A stretch of DNA of 64,000 nucleotides from Methylomonas sp. (GCA_002929135.1 PESC01000032.1:56399-120398), one strand, 5' to 3'. Positions 9,269 to 19,574 are shown, counted from the stretch's first letter. Notes: a model not told the origin generated them from the sequence alone. Translations and numbers: made by a program.

Positions 9269-9925
9269 ATGTCAGCCCCGATGGAAGCCTCGCTCAGATT
9301 GAGCGAAATTTTCTATTCCCTGCAAGGTGAAACCAACACCGTCGGTTTGCCGACGGTGTTCATCCGTTTGACCGGCTGTCCTTTGCGTTGCGGCTATTGC
9401 GACACGACGTATGCCTTCACTGGTGGCGAAAAATGGTTGCTGACGCACATTCTCGACGAGGTGAAACGCTATCGAACCCGTCATGTCACGGTAACGGGCG
9501 GCGAGCCACTGGCGCAGTCCAACTGTTTGCCATTGCTGGATCGGCTGATCGACGAAGGCTATCAGGTGTCGCTGGAAACCAGCGGTGCGCTCGATGTTGC
9601 CGACGTGAACCCGCGCGTGGTGAAGGTGATGGATATGAAAACGCCGAGTTCCGGCGAACACAAACGCAATTTTTACCCGAACATCGGTTGTCTGACAGCC
9701 ATCGATCAGGTCAAATTCGTGATCGCCGACGATGAGGATTACCGCTGGTCGGTGGCGGCCATGACCGAGCACAAGCTGGCCGAACGTTGTCAGGTGCTGT
9801 TTTCGCCGGTCACCGGCGTGATGTCGCCGACCGCGCTGGCCGACAGGATATTGGCCGACCAGTTGCCGGTGCGCTTTCAGATACAACTCCACAAATATCT
9901 CTGGAATGATGCAAGAGGAAAATAG
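9269..9925 (+). CDS. queE: 7-carboxy-7-deazaguanine synthase QueE
   Basis: Radical SAM enzyme that converts 6-carboxytetrahydropterin to 7-carboxy-7-deazaguanine in queuosine synthesis. The iron-sulfur cysteines are C37, C41 and C44 in [12 protein letters not shown], followed by the SAM-binding [10 protein letters not shown]. At 218 residues it is the usual size. A second in-frame ATG at 9281 ([13 protein letters not shown]) is also possible as a start. queE directly follows cpoB, an order common in gammaproteobacteria, and its 3' end overlaps queC by about 20 bases. Confidence 0.94.
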   Translation: MSAPMEASLRLSEIFYSLQGETNTVGLPTVFIRLTGCPLRCGYCDTTYAFTGGEKWLLTHILDEVKRYRTRHVTVTGGEPLAQSNCLPLLDRLIDEGYQVSLETSGALDVADVNPRVVKVMDMKTPSSGEHKRNFYPNIGCLTAIDQVKFVIADDEDYRWSVAAMTEHKLAERCQVLFSPVTGVMSPTALADRILADQLPVRFQIQLHKYLWNDARGK

Positions 9926-10601
9926 CGGTCAGGGCCGTGCAGCCATCGTGCTGCTGTCGGGTGGCCTGGATTCGATGACGGTGCTGGCGATAGCCAGACA
10001 GCAGGGTTATCACTGTCATGCCCTCAGCTTCGATTATGGCCAGCGCCACAATGCCGAATTGCAGGCCGCGCAGCGCATTGCTGAACACTACGGTGTCGAT
10101 CACAAAATCATCCATCTGGGGCTGGATGCCATTGGCGGTTCGGCGCTGACCGACGCCAGCATCGCCGTTCCCGAAACACCGCAGCCAGGTATTCCGGTGA
10201 CTTATGTACCCGCCAGAAATACCATTTTTCTGGCATTCGCATTGGGCTGGGCCGAGGTGTTGAATGCCCGTGACGTATTCATTGGCGTCAACGCCGTCGA
10301 TTATTCGGGGTATCCCGATTGCCGCCCCGAGTTCATCACCGCCTTTCAAACCTTGGCCAATGTGGCCACCAAAGCCGGTGTCGAGGGTCAACGCATTCAG
10401 ATTCATGTGCCGCTGATTACCCTGAGCAAGGCCGACATCATTCGACGCGGTATCGAGCTGGGAGTGGATTACGCATTCACCGTATCGTGTTACGCCGCCG
10501 ATCATCAAGGCCGGGCCTGCGGTGTGTGCGATGCCTGTCGGCTCAGAGCCGCCGGTTTTGCCAGTGCCAAGATTCAAGATCCGACGCTGTATCAACGCTG
10601 A
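9906..10601 (+). CDS. queC: 7-cyano-7-deazaguanine synthase QueC
   Basis: ATP-dependent enzyme that turns 7-carboxy-7-deazaguanine into preQ0, the next step after QueE. The 231 residues carry the PP-loop [14 protein letters not shown] near residue 18 and a zinc site made by four cysteines near the C-terminus ([25 protein letters not shown]). Two ATG codons are adjacent at 9906 and 9909. The overlap with queE makes coupled translation likely. No queD or queF is visible in this window. Confidence 0.95.
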   Translation: MMQEENSGQGRAAIVLLSGGLDSMTVLAIARQQGYHCHALSFDYGQRHNAELQAAQRIAEHYGVDHKIIHLGLDAIGGSALTDASIAVPETPQPGIPVTYVPARNTIFLAFALGWAEVLNARDVFIGVNAVDYSGYPDCRPEFITAFQTLANVATKAGVEGQRIQIHVPLITLSKADIIRRGIELGVDYAFTVSCYAADHQGRACGVCDACRLRAAGFASAKIQDPTLYQR

Positions 10602-10674
10602 TATTGGCGCAAGGCTGCGAATCTGGCCTGAGAATCGACTATCTTCAAAGTCCAGTGCGATGAGGTGCAAAACC

Positions 10675-11283
10675 ATGCAGAGAAATAAATCCCAGTTTGT
10701 GGCCGTGGCGTCGATTGCTGCGGAACTGAGTGCGGTGATGGAGGTGGCCAAGGAAATTTCGCTGGCAGCAGCCAACGCCAAGGCCATTGCCTTTCGGGCA
10801 GGGGAAAAGGCCAAAGGCTTTCAGCCCATTACCGACTTCATCAACGAGTTGGCCAAGGAAACCATACAACTCGTCAACGACATCAATGAACACGCACTGA
10901 AGCTGTACCGCCTGACGGTGCAGGTGCAGCGCACGACCGACGCTCGCAAGCGTTTCGAAAAAGTGTCGGCCTTGGCTGAATCGGCGACTCATCGGGCGTC
11001 GCTTTCCGGGGCGTTGCAGCAGGTGCAGCGGCGCCAGATGCAGTATCGGCGCGCCTTCAACGCCGATGTAAGCGAATTGCTGGCGCAGTTGGCCGATGTC
11101 ATGCACCCGGCGCGGGCCGCGCGCGTGATAGCCGCCAATTCACGGATCGAGGCGTCGCAGGCCGGTGAGTATCTGCAAAGCCTGCAAGCCGTGGCCGAAA
11201 GCGTCGATCATGCCGCCCAGATCATCAACGACAAGGTCAACCGTTGTCGTAGCGCCTTGAGTGCCATCCGGGGTATGGACTGA
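10675..11283 (+). CDS. Cytoplasmic chemoreceptor-tip-like protein paired with ODP
   Basis: A 202-residue, nearly all-helical protein with no membrane segment and no recognisable sensor domain. Residues about 20-70 resemble the conserved hairpin tip of methyl-accepting chemotaxis proteins: AAANAKAIAFRAGEKAKGF then LAKET lines up with LALNAAIEAARAGE..GRGF and LAxxS of the consensus, keeping N, A, RAGE, GF and LA. It is therefore read as a minimal or degenerate chemoreceptor signalling unit. ATG 10675 is favoured over 10660 because GAGG at 10662-10665 is correctly spaced. The downstream gene encodes an ODP-like oxygen-binding protein 43 bases away; the two probably act together. Role inferred. 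Confidence 0.7.
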   Translation: MQRNKSQFVAVASIAAELSAVMEVAKEISLAAANAKAIAFRAGEKAKGFQPITDFINELAKETIQLVNDINEHALKLYRLTVQVQRTTDARKRFEKVSALAESATHRASLSGALQQVQRRQMQYRRAFNADVSELLAQLADVMHPARAARVIAANSRIEASQAGEYLQSLQAVAESVDHAAQIINDKVNRCRSALSAIRGMD

Positions 11284-11326
11284 TGTCGGACAAACCACTT
11301 ATGCCCACTACGAGAGGAGTGCTGCA

Positions 11327-12055
11327 ATGAAGATGAACAAAATTTACGAGGGTGCTCACCAATGGATCATGTACGGTCGTGATCCGCATAAGCCCGACAA
11401 GATCATCGATACCAATCAGTACATCGTCAGAACCGCCGATCGTTGTCTGTTGATCGACCCAGGCGGTATCGAATTGTTTGCCCCCATGCTGGCGGCGGTG
11501 CTGCATCATGCGCCGGTCGAAGAAATCACCGATTTGTTTGCCTCGCATCAAGACCCCGACATCATTTCCTCGCTGGGCTTGTGGGATCAAGCTCTGCCGA
11601 ATGCCAGGCTGCACGCGGCGGCATTGTGGGAGGGGTTTCTGCGGCATTTCGGCTGCGAAACCATCGAATACGTGCCCATTGCCGACCACGGCGGCGTCAT
11701 CGACCTGGGCAGTGTCGATCTGCAAGTCATTCCGGCCCACTACCTGCACTCGTCGGCCAATTTTCATATCTACGATCCACAGGCCAGAATTCTGTTCTCG
11801 GGCGACATCGGCGCGGCACTGGAAGCGCCGGGGGCGCCGATGGTGGTCGATAACTTCGATAGCCATGTTGAGAAAATGCGCTATTTCCATCAACGTTGGA
11901 TGCCATCGAATCAGGCCAAGCGGGTCTGGATCGACCGGGTGCGTACCCTGGACATCGATATTCTGGCGCCGCAACACGGGCGCTTGCTGAAAGGCGACGA
12001 TGTCAAGCGTTTCCTGGACTGGTTCGATGGTTTGCAGGTTGGTATTGCCGTCTGA
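11327..12055 (+). CDS. ODP-like oxygen-binding diiron protein (metallo-beta-lactamase fold)
   Basis: A 242-residue protein resembling the isolated metallo-beta-lactamase domain of flavodiiron proteins, without the flavodoxin domain. Metal-ligand motifs visible are SHQDPDI (the HxExDH motif of the fold in altered form, as in ODP), PAHYLHS, FSGDIGA and the late PQHG. ODP of Treponema denticola is an oxygen sensor that signals through a cytoplasmic chemoreceptor to CheA; the gene directly upstream here encodes a chemoreceptor-tip-like protein, which supports the same role. The ATG at 11327 has a GAGGAG site at 11313-11318. Alternative: a nitric oxide or oxygen reductase fragment. A terminator lies 50 bases downstream. 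Confidence 0.82.
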   Translation: MKMNKIYEGAHQWIMYGRDPHKPDKIIDTNQYIVRTADRCLLIDPGGIELFAPMLAAVLHHAPVEEITDLFASHQDPDIISSLGLWDQALPNARLHAAALWEGFLRHFGCETIEYVPIADHGGVIDLGSVDLQVIPAHYLHSSANFHIYDPQARILFSGDIGAALEAPGAPMVVDNFDSHVEKMRYFHQRWMPSNQAKRVWIDRVRTLDIDILAPQHGRLLKGDDVKRFLDWFDGLQVGIAV

Positions 12056-12104
12056 TGACAACCACAGGGACGCAATAGAATTTATAATCCGCCGAAGTTC
12101 AACC

Positions 12105-12128
12105 CCCGTCGAAAGACGGGATTTTTTG
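12105..12128 (+). terminator. Rho-independent terminator after the ODP gene
   Basis: Perfect six-base stem CCCGTC/GACGGG (12105-12110 and 12115-12120) with a GAAA tetraloop, then ATTTTTTG. This is a textbook intrinsic terminator and closes the chemoreceptor-tip/ODP transcript. Confidence 0.9.
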
Positions 12129-12152
12129 TAACTATATCAATGCAAGCGGCTT

Positions 12153-12271
12153 TGCCCCCCACCCAACCTCTCATCCCCAGCCCTTCTCCCTGAGGGAGAA
12201 GGGCGCAAAAGCCCCTCTCCCTGCGGGGAGAGCGTAGCGAGGGGGGCGAAGCCGGTTGGGGTGAGGGGTCG
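12153..12271. repeat. Composite palindromic intergenic element
   Basis: About 120 bases with outer imperfect inverted repeats (left CCCCCACCCAACC, right GGTTGGGGTGAGGGG) enclosing two hairpins. The first has a perfect 10-base stem CCCTTCTCCC/GGGAGAAGGG (12181-12190 and 12194-12203); the second has a 7-base stem CTCTCCC/GGGAGAG (12215-12221 and 12226-12232). It resembles the small non-coding palindromic elements with a 'ccctctccc' core found in many bacterial genomes. It fills most of the gap between the ODP terminator and miaB. Confidence 0.75.
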
Positions 12272-12338
12272 CAAGTAACCGCTGAATTCAGATTACCGAT
12301 CTTTTATTGACACGAATCGTTGGAGAACCTCACCGAGC

Positions 12339-13700
12339 ATGGCGCACAAGCTTTATATCCAGACCAATGGCTGTCAGATGAACGAGTACGATTCCGACAA
12401 AATGCGCGACGTACTTCAGGCATCGCATGGCATGGAATTGACCGATAGTCCCGAACAGGCCGATGTTTTGTTGCTGAATACCTGTTCGATACGCGAAAAA
12501 GCTCAGGAAAAAGTCTTTTCCGCCGTCGGGCGCTGGAAAAAAATCAAGGACAAACGGCCTGGTGTCATCATCGGTGTCGGTGGCTGCGTGGCCAGTCAGG
12601 AAGGTGATGCCATTCAAAAGCGTGCGCCTTATGTCGACATCGTGTTCGGCCCGCAAACCCTGCATCGCCTGCCTGAATTACTGGAAAAAGCCCGTGCCGG
12701 GCACAAGCATGTCGTCGATATTTCATTCCCTGAAATCGAAAAATTCGACCATCTGCCCGAGCCACGGGCCGAAGGACCGAAAGCCTATGTGTCGGTGATG
12801 GAAGGATGCAGCAAATACTGCACCTACTGCATCGTGCCCTACACCCGTGGCGAAGAAGTCAGTCGGCCCTTGCGCGATGTAGTCGCCGAAATCGAAACCC
12901 TGGCCAGCCAGGGGGTGCGCGAAGTTAATCTGCTGGGCCAGAACGTCAATGCCTATCGCGGCGAAACAGATGATGGCGACATTGCCAGCTTCGCCCTGCT
13001 GCTGCATTTCGTCGCCGCCATAGACGGCATAGAGCGCATACGCTTCACCACATCGCACCCTCTGGAATTCACCGACGACATCATCGACGCTTTCGCCGAA
13101 ATCCCGCAATTGGTCAACCATTTGCACCTGCCGGTGCAAAGCGGCAGCAACCGGATTCTGGCTGAAATGAAGCGGGGCCACAGCCGCGAGGATTATCTGG
13201 AGATCATGCGCAAGATCAAGGCGGTGCGTCCGGGGATTTCACTGTCGTCCGATTTCATCATCGGCTTTCCCGGCGAAACCGAGCAGGATTTCGAAGACAC
13301 CCTGGCCTTGATCGACGAAGTCGGTTACGACTTCTCTTACAGCTTCATCTTCAGCGCCCGTCCCGGCACACCGGCGGCCAATTTCCCGGATGATGTCAGC
13401 CCGGCGGTCAAGGAGCAGCGTTTGCAGCGTTTGCAAAAGCGGTTGAATGACATGACCCTGGCCATCTCGCAGGCCATGGTCGGCAGCGTGCAGCGGGTGC
13501 TGGTCGAAGGTAAATCCAAAAAAAATCCGCTGCACCTGACCGGGCGCACCGAAAACAATCGGGTGGTCAACTTCGCAGGCCACCCCAGGCTGATCGGTGG
13601 TTTCACCGACATCCTGATTACCGAGGCCCAGCCCAATTCCCTGCGCGGCAGGGTGAACGAAGTGGCTGCCGACAAACCCTTGCAAAAGGCTGCATCTTGA
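12339..13700 (+). CDS. miaB: tRNA-2-methylthio-N6-dimethylallyladenosine synthase MiaB
   Basis: Radical SAM methylthiotransferase that adds the methylthio group at A37 of tRNAs reading codons beginning with U. Three N-terminal cysteines hold the auxiliary iron-sulfur cluster ([26 protein letters not shown]), the radical SAM cluster is in [17 protein letters not shown] near residue 155, and a TRAM RNA-binding domain ends the 453-residue protein. A GGAG site lies about 15 bases upstream of the ATG. It overlaps the next gene and begins the conserved miaB-ybeZ-ybeY-ybeX block. Confidence 0.96.
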   Translation: MAHKLYIQTNGCQMNEYDSDKMRDVLQASHGMELTDSPEQADVLLLNTCSIREKAQEKVFSAVGRWKKIKDKRPGVIIGVGGCVASQEGDAIQKRAPYVDIVFGPQTLHRLPELLEKARAGHKHVVDISFPEIEKFDHLPEPRAEGPKAYVSVMEGCSKYCTYCIVPYTRGEEVSRPLRDVVAEIETLASQGVREVNLLGQNVNAYRGETDDGDIASFALLLHFVAAIDGIERIRFTTSHPLEFTDDIIDAFAEIPQLVNHLHLPVQSGSNRILAEMKRGHSREDYLEIMRKIKAVRPGISLSSDFIIGFPGETEQDFEDTLALIDEVGYDFSYSFIFSARPGTPAANFPDDVSPAVKEQRLQRLQKRLNDMTLAISQAMVGSVQRVLVEGKSKKNPLHLTGRTENNRVVNFAGHPRLIGGFTDILITEAQPNSLRGRVNEVAADKPLQKAAS

Positions 13701-14689
13701 TACTCACCGACATTTCCCGGGAAATCACCCTGTTGCCGGAAGACGCCCGGCGTTTGTCCAACTTCTGCGGTCATCTCGACCACCATCTGCGGCAGATCGA
13801 AAAGCGGCTGAAGGTCGAAATCGCCAGTCGCGGTCATCATTTCAAGGTCACCGGCATCGAACCTGCGGTTCAGGCAAGCTGCGCCGTGATGCAAAAACTG
13901 TTCGAACTGGCCGACAAGGAAGACATCACGCCGGAACACGTTCATCTCAGCTTGCAGGACGCCAGCATCGAAGACCTGCTGCAACCGGCTGCTGCCAGCG
14001 GCAGGGCAGAAGCGGTAGTCATCAAGACCAGTCGTGGCAGCATCCGGGGGCGTGGCAAGAACCAGCAGGATTATTTGCGCAAAATCATCAGCCACGACAT
14101 CAATTTCGGTGTTGGCCCCGCCGGTACCGGCAAAACCTATCTGGCGGTCGCCTGTGCGGTCGATGCGCTGCAAAACGAAATGGTCAGGCGCATCATCCTG
14201 GTGCGACCGGCTGTGGAAGCCGGCGAAAAACTCGGCTTCCTGCCGGGTGACATGGCGCAGAAAGTCGACCCTTACCTCAGGCCACTGTACGACGCACTCT
14301 ACGACATGCTGGGCTTCGAGCGCGTCGAAAAGTTGCTGGAAAAAAACGTCATCGAGGTTGCGCCGCTGGCCTTCATGCGCGGCAGAACGCTGAACGATGC
14401 CTTCATCATTCTCGATGAAGCGCAAAACACCACGATGGAACAGATCAAGATGTTTCTGACCCGCGTCGGTTTCGGCTCGACCGTGGTCGTCACCGGTGAC
14501 GTAACGCAAATCGATCTGCCCAACGAGCGCATGTCCGGTCTCAAGCATGTACTCAAGGTGCTCAAAGATGTCGAAGGCATCAGTTTCACTTTTTTCGGTG
14601 TCGGCGACGTCGTAAGACACCCCCTGGTGCAGCGCATCGTGGCGGCCTATGATCGTTACGACGAACAGAACCGGGCGCTATCGTCATGA
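13697..14689 (+). CDS. ybeZ: PhoH-family ATPase YbeZ
   Basis: PhoH-like P-loop ATPase that partners YbeY in ribosome and rRNA quality control. The Walker A motif [16 protein letters not shown] is near residue 140 and the Walker B-like FIILDEAQN near 240, in a 330-residue protein. Translation is read from TTG 13697, which overlaps the stop codon of miaB; this start gives the N-terminus usual for the family. It overlaps ybeY by four bases. Confidence 0.92.
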   Translation: MILTDISREITLLPEDARRLSNFCGHLDHHLRQIEKRLKVEIASRGHHFKVTGIEPAVQASCAVMQKLFELADKEDITPEHVHLSLQDASIEDLLQPAAASGRAEAVVIKTSRGSIRGRGKNQQDYLRKIISHDINFGVGPAGTGKTYLAVACAVDALQNEMVRRIILVRPAVEAGEKLGFLPGDMAQKVDPYLRPLYDALYDMLGFERVEKLLEKNVIEVAPLAFMRGRTLNDAFIILDEAQNTTMEQIKMFLTRVGFGSTVVVTGDVTQIDLPNERMSGLKHVLKVLKDVEGISFTFFGVGDVVRHPLVQRIVAAYDRYDEQNRALSS

Positions 14690-15153
14690 ACCATATCGAT
14701 CTGCAAATCGCGACGATGTGTGATGGGCTGCCCGCACTGGCCGACTTTCAACGCTGGGTCGATGCCGTTCTGGACGCAGCGGATGACGACACTGAAATTG
14801 TCATCCGCCTGGTGGATGATGACGAAAGCCACCAGCTCAATCAGCAATATCGGCACAAATCAGGGCCGACCAATGTGTTGAGTTTCCCGTTTGAAGTGCC
14901 CGAAGGCATCGATGTCGAATGTGCCCTGCTGGGTGATCTGGTCATCTGCGCCCCGCTGATCGCCGAGGAAGCCCGGCAGCAGAGCAAGCCGCTGCATCAT
15001 CACTGGGCGCACATCGTCATCCATGGTGTCTTACATCTTGTGGGTTACGATCACATCGACGATGCCGAGGCTGACGCCATGGAAGCCAGGGAGATCGACA
15101 TTTTGCGCACATTCAACATAGCCGACCCCTATACGGAAGAGAGTACGCCATGA
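14686..15153 (+). CDS. ybeY: rRNA maturation endoribonuclease YbeY
   Basis: Zinc-dependent endoribonuclease involved in 16S rRNA 3' processing and removal of defective ribosomes. The three zinc histidines are in VIHGVLHLVGYDH (HxxxHxxxxxH), and the preceding substrate strand has PTNVLSFPF. The 155-residue length is normal. It lies between ybeZ and ybeX with four-base overlaps on both sides. Confidence 0.95.
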   Translation: MNHIDLQIATMCDGLPALADFQRWVDAVLDAADDDTEIVIRLVDDDESHQLNQQYRHKSGPTNVLSFPFEVPEGIDVECALLGDLVICAPLIAEEARQQSKPLHHHWAHIVIHGVLHLVGYDHIDDAEADAMEAREIDILRTFNIADPYTEESTP

Positions 15154-15989
15154 GCGACGGTAACCCCCCGGGTAGTTCCCCCCATCCGAAAAGCCTGCTG
15201 GAACGCATCAGCCATTTTCTGACCGGGGAACCTCAAGATCAGGACGATCTGCTGGACATTCTGCGAGACTCGCAGGAAAAAAATCTGCTGGACTCCGACG
15301 CCCTGGCCATGATCGAAGGCGTCATGCACGTATCGGAAATGCGGGTCAGAGACATCATGATCCCGCGTTCACAAATGGTCGTCGTACCGCGCGACGCCGA
15401 ACTCGAAACCATCTTGCCGTTGGTCATCGAATTCGCCCATTCCCGTTTTCCCGTCATCGAAGACGATCGCAGTCGCGTCGTTGGCATTCTGCTGGCCAAG
15501 GATGTACTCGCCCATTTCCAGAAACTCAAAACCTTGAAGGTCGCGAACATCATGCGGCCCGTCAGCGTAGTGCCCGAAAGCAAGCGCCTCAACGTGCTGC
15601 TGAAAGAATTTCGCACCGAACGCAATCACATGGCAATCGTGGTGGACGAGTATGGTAATGCCGCAGGCCTGGTCACCATCGAAGACGTTCTGGAACAAAT
15701 CGTCGGCAAAATCGAAGACGAGCACGACGAAGACGATGTACAGGAATACATTTCGCAGCGCAGCGAACGCGAATTCATCGTCAACGCCCTGACCCCCATA
15801 GCCCAGTTCAACGACTATTTTTCCGCCGACCTCGACGATATCGATTGCGACACCATAGGCGGCCTGATTTTGCGTTGCCTGGAACATTTCCCCAAAAAAG
15901 GCGAGAAAGTCGAAATCGAGCCATTCTGTTTCGAAGTGCTGCGTGCCGATAACCGCCGCGTTCACCTTTTGAAGCTGAAAATTCGTTAG
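15150..15989 (+). CDS. ybeX: CorC/YbeX family CBS-domain protein
   Basis: Cytoplasmic CBS-pair protein linked to magnesium/cobalt efflux and, in E. coli, to ribosome metabolism. A pair of CBS domains occupies about residues 70-195 (MRVRDIMIPRSQM... and IVVDEYGNAAGLVTIEDVLEQIVG), followed by the CorC/HlyC transporter-associated domain. There is no CNNM membrane domain, which separates it from the 414-residue relative at 53441-54685. It is the last gene of the miaB block. Confidence 0.92.
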   Translation: MSDGNPPGSSPHPKSLLERISHFLTGEPQDQDDLLDILRDSQEKNLLDSDALAMIEGVMHVSEMRVRDIMIPRSQMVVVPRDAELETILPLVIEFAHSRFPVIEDDRSRVVGILLAKDVLAHFQKLKTLKVANIMRPVSVVPESKRLNVLLKEFRTERNHMAIVVDEYGNAAGLVTIEDVLEQIVGKIEDEHDEDDVQEYISQRSEREFIVNALTPIAQFNDYFSADLDDIDCDTIGGLILRCLEHFPKKGEKVEIEPFCFEVLRADNRRVHLLKLKIR

Positions 15990-16055
15990 GCATGCCGCAT
16001 CAATTGCGCTAAGGCTCGCCGATTCGGCAATTCTTCAACTGCAAGGCCGCACGAT

Positions 16056-19000
16056 ATGCACACTTCGTCGCCATTTCCCATCAGCCGCACCACCGGGTTT
16101 TTCAGCATCGTTCTCGGGCTGGCCGTGCTCACGGGTTGGGCGTTTGATGTCGATACCCTGAAAAGCGTACTGCCCGGCCTGAATGCTATGAAGCCCAACA
16201 GCGCCCTAGCTTTTATGCTGTGCGGTATTGCCCTGATCTGTACGGCGGACGTCAATAGCGGGCAGCTTGCGCGGCAGCTGTATGCCGTGTCAGCCACTTT
16301 GCTGCTGCTATTGGGAAGCGTCACGCTCAGCCAGTATGTGTTGGGTTCCGACACAGGCATCGATCCCTTGCTGTTCAGGTCTGTGGCAGACGCTGACACT
16401 GATAATCTGCGCTCTCTCAGGATGAGTCCACAAACGGCGGTGGGGTTTACCATGCTGGGCGTGGTGCTGTGGCTTTTGAGAGATGCCCGCACCCGGACGA
16501 TTGCGCAATACCTGCTGTTGCTGTTCGCCATCGTGCCGTTTCTGACCAGTATCGGCTACTTGTTCGGTTTGAATGCCCTGCCATTTCTGCCAAATTACCA
16601 GCCCATGGCGCTTCATACCGTCTTTGGCTTCCTGGTGGTTTCAGCGGGCTTGCTGGCATCGACTGTCGATATTGGCCTGCTTGCCAGATTGCGCCAAAAA
16701 CTGGCAGGCATCATTTTCGGGCTGGGTCTGGCGTTGCTGTTGCTGTGTGTGGTCGGCAGCGTCGTCAATTTGCGGCACATGACGCAGTTGAATGCCCGCC
16801 AAATCCATAAACAAGACATCGTATTGCGATTCGAGCGGGTGGCCAACGAAATCGAATTCAATATTTCCGCTTACCGAGGCTTCGTACTCACCGGGCAGGA
16901 TTGGTTTGTTGCACCGCTCGAAGCCTCGCGCCAACGCTTGGCACAACATCTCGACTACATCCGCCAGCATGTCGATGCCGATCAACAGCAGGAAAGACTG
17001 AACAGATTGGAATCGGCCATCAGCCATCGCATCGCCCTGTGCGACGAAAAAATCCGCTTGCGCCAGGACAAAGGCCTGGAATACGCGTCGCAGGCCGTGG
17101 CCGAAGGTCAGGGCAATCGCTTGAATTATGAAATCCGGGGGCAAATTGACGATATCGTTCGCGTGGAAACCGCAGCGGTTGACACATTAAAAACCCAGGC
17201 CGAGGCTAGCGAAAAAACGACGCTGGTTGCCTTGTCGTTCAGTTTGATGTCGGGTTTGGGGCTGATCGTTCTGGCGCAGGCCGAATCCAAACTCAATGCA
17301 GGCCGTCGCAGATTCGCAGAAAGCGAGCGCAACCGGTTGAGCGAGATTCTGGAAGCCACCACCGATTTCGTCGGCATGACCGACCCACAGGGCACCATCA
17401 CCTACATCAATCGGGCCGGTCGTGTCATGCTGGGGCTGGGTGACGGGCCGATTGATCAATTCCTCATTGCCGACGCTCATCCGGCCTGGGCTTACGAACG
17501 GGTCGGCCAGCAAGGCATCCCCTATGCCAAAACGCACGGCTCCTGGCAGGGCGAAACCGCGTTGTTGACTGCCGATGGCCGGGAAATTCCGATGTCACAA
17601 TTGATTCTGTCGCACCGTGACGACGCCGGAAATATCACGTTCCTGTCGACGGTGATGCGCGACATCAGTGAACGCAAACGCGATGAAGCCTTGCAAAGCC
17701 AGATGCTGCACAAGCTCGATACGATAGCCAATGCGTCAGCGATGTTGTTGTGGAGCTCGGTACACGACAAAGGTTGCGACTGGTTCAACCGGCGCTGGCT
17801 GGATTTCACCGGGCGCACGCTCGAACAGGAAATGGGCGCTGGCTGGCTGGAGGGTGTGCATCCCGACGATCTTGCCCATTGCCTGTCGACCTATGAACGC
17901 GGCTTCGATGCCCGGCAGTTTTTTTCGATGGAGTACCGCCTGCGCCGTCATGATGGTGAGTATCGCTGGCTGCTGGATCAAGGCATGCCGCGCTACGATG
18001 AAAATGGCGCGTTCATCGGTTACATCGGCTCTTGCCTCGACATCAGCGAGGCGCGGCAGACGCAAGTGGCGTTACAGGGTTTCAAGTCCACGCTCGATCT
18101 GACCCAGGACTGTGTCTTCATGTTCGAGCCGCAAAGCCTGAAATTCATTTACGTCAACCAGGGCGCCATGAACCAGGTGGGCTATACGGCGGAACAATTG
18201 ATGACGATGACACCGCTGGACATCAAGCCTGAGTTCGATGAAGCCGGTTTCAGGGCGATGATTGCACCGCTGATGAGCGGTGAATCATCGCTGCATCGAT
18301 TCGAAACCGTGCACCGGCACAAAGACGGCCACGACATCCCGATCGAAATCAGCTTGCAGCATGTCGTGCCCAGTAGCGAATCACCGCGCTTCATCGCCAT
18401 CGTCCGCGATATCAGCGAGCGCAAACTGGCCGAACACAAACTGTGTGCCAGCGAGGCCTCGTTGAAACAGGCGCAGCGGCTGGCGCAGATAGGCAGTTGG
18501 GAACTTGATTTGGGTAGCGGCCAACTGGCCTGGTCGGACGAGGTTTACCGGATTTTCGAGATCGATCCCGAAGGTTTTGCCGCCAGCTACCAGGGTTTTC
18601 TGCAAACGGTTCACCCCGACGACCGGGACATGGTGAGCGCAGCCTATGCCGACTCCGTTGCCAGACATTGCGCCTACGACATGGTGCATCGTCTGATGAT
18701 GGCCGATGGCCGCATCAAATACGTTCGCGAGCGCGGTGAGACGCAATATCAAGGCGATACCCCCATCCGTTCCATGGGCACGGTGCAAGACATCACGACC
18801 AGCAAGCGTATCGAGGATGAGCTGCACCTGTATCGAAATCACTTAGAATCTGTGGTAAAAAGGCGCACCGCCGAACTGGAGGCCGTCAACCAGGAACTGG
18901 AAGCCTTTGCTTATTCGGTCTCGCACGATTTGCGGGCACCCTTGCGTGGCATAGACGGTTTCAGCAAGGCCCTGCTTGAAGACTATCAGGATACGTTGGA

Positions 19001-19574
19001 CGACACCGGGCGGGACTACCTCAACCGGGTTCGTGTTGCCACGCAGCGCATGGGCATATTGATCGACGAATTGCTCAAACTGTCGCGCATTACCCGCGCC
19101 ACGCTGAAATGCACAGCGGTCGATCTCAGCCAGCTAGCGACAGAGGTGTTGCAAGACTTGCAGGACACCGCACCGGATCATCCGGCGCAAATCCTGATCC
19201 AGCCAGGCTTGCAAGTGCATGGCGATTCGGGATTGCTGAAAGTGGCACTGGAAAACCTGCTGGGCAATGCCTGGAAATACAGCGGCAAACGCGCCGATCC
19301 CCGCATCGAGTTCGGCCGTTTTGCCGACGGTGCTGAAACCATTTATTTCATCAGCGACAATGGGGTCGGATTCGATATGGACTATGCCGATAAATTGTTC
19401 GGTGCCTTCCAGCGCCTGCATCACCGTGAACAATTCGAAGGTAGCGGTATCGGCCTTGCCACGGTGAAACGCATCGTTCATCGTCACGGTGGCCGTATCT
19501 GGGCCGACAGCAAGCCTGATGAAAAAACCACGTTTTATTTCACGCTGTCGGGCGAAGACGACCGATTCCAGTGA
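16056..19574 (+). CDS. CHASE3/multi-PAS sensor histidine kinase
   Basis: An 1172-residue membrane sensor kinase. It begins with several membrane helices (about residues 10-245), then a CHASE3-like helical sensor region (about 250-385, RFERVANEIEFNISAYRGFVLTG), a membrane helix near 390, and four PAS domains starting at about 423, 549, 675 and 803, each ending with DISERK or similar. The HisKA dimerisation domain has the phospho-acceptor His957 in SVSHDLRAPLRG, and a HATPase domain closes the protein (NAWKYSG, DNGVGFDM, GSGIGLATVKRI). There is no receiver domain; the small regulator 39 bases downstream is the likely partner. Signal unknown. Confidence 0.92.
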   Translation: MHTSSPFPISRTTGFFSIVLGLAVLTGWAFDVDTLKSVLPGLNAMKPNSALAFMLCGIALICTADVNSGQLARQLYAVSATLLLLLGSVTLSQYVLGSDTGIDPLLFRSVADADTDNLRSLRMSPQTAVGFTMLGVVLWLLRDARTRTIAQYLLLLFAIVPFLTSIGYLFGLNALPFLPNYQPMALHTVFGFLVVSAGLLASTVDIGLLARLRQKLAGIIFGLGLALLLLCVVGSVVNLRHMTQLNARQIHKQDIVLRFERVANEIEFNISAYRGFVLTGQDWFVAPLEASRQRLAQHLDYIRQHVDADQQQERLNRLESAISHRIALCDEKIRLRQDKGLEYASQAVAEGQGNRLNYEIRGQIDDIVRVETAAVDTLKTQAEASEKTTLVALSFSLMSGLGLIVLAQAESKLNAGRRRFAESERNRLSEILEATTDFVGMTDPQGTITYINRAGRVMLGLGDGPIDQFLIADAHPAWAYERVGQQGIPYAKTHGSWQGETALLTADGREIPMSQLILSHRDDAGNITFLSTVMRDISERKRDEALQSQMLHKLDTIANASAMLLWSSVHDKGCDWFNRRWLDFTGRTLEQEMGAGWLEGVHPDDLAHCLSTYERGFDARQFFSMEYRLRRHDGEYRWLLDQGMPRYDENGAFIGYIGSCLDISEARQTQVALQGFKSTLDLTQDCVFMFEPQSLKFIYVNQGAMNQVGYTAEQLMTMTPLDIKPEFDEAGFRAMIAPLMSGESSLHRFETVHRHKDGHDIPIEISLQHVVPSSESPRFIAIVRDISERKLAEHKLCASEASLKQAQRLAQIGSWELDLGSGQLAWSDEVYRIFEIDPEGFAASYQGFLQTVHPDDRDMVSAAYADSVARHCAYDMVHRLMMADGRIKYVRERGETQYQGDTPIRSMGTVQDITTSKRIEDELHLYRNHLESVVKRRTAELEAVNQELEAFAYSVSHDLRAPLRGIDGFSKALLEDYQDTLDDTGRDYLNRVRVATQRMGILIDELLKLSRITRATLKCTAVDLSQLATEVLQDLQDTAPDHPAQILIQPGLQVHGDSGLLKVALENLLGNAWKYSGKRADPRIEFGRFADGAETIYFISDNGVGFDMDYADKLFGAFQRLHHREQFEGSGIGLATVKRIVHRHGGRIWADSKPDEKTTFYFTLSGEDDRFQ

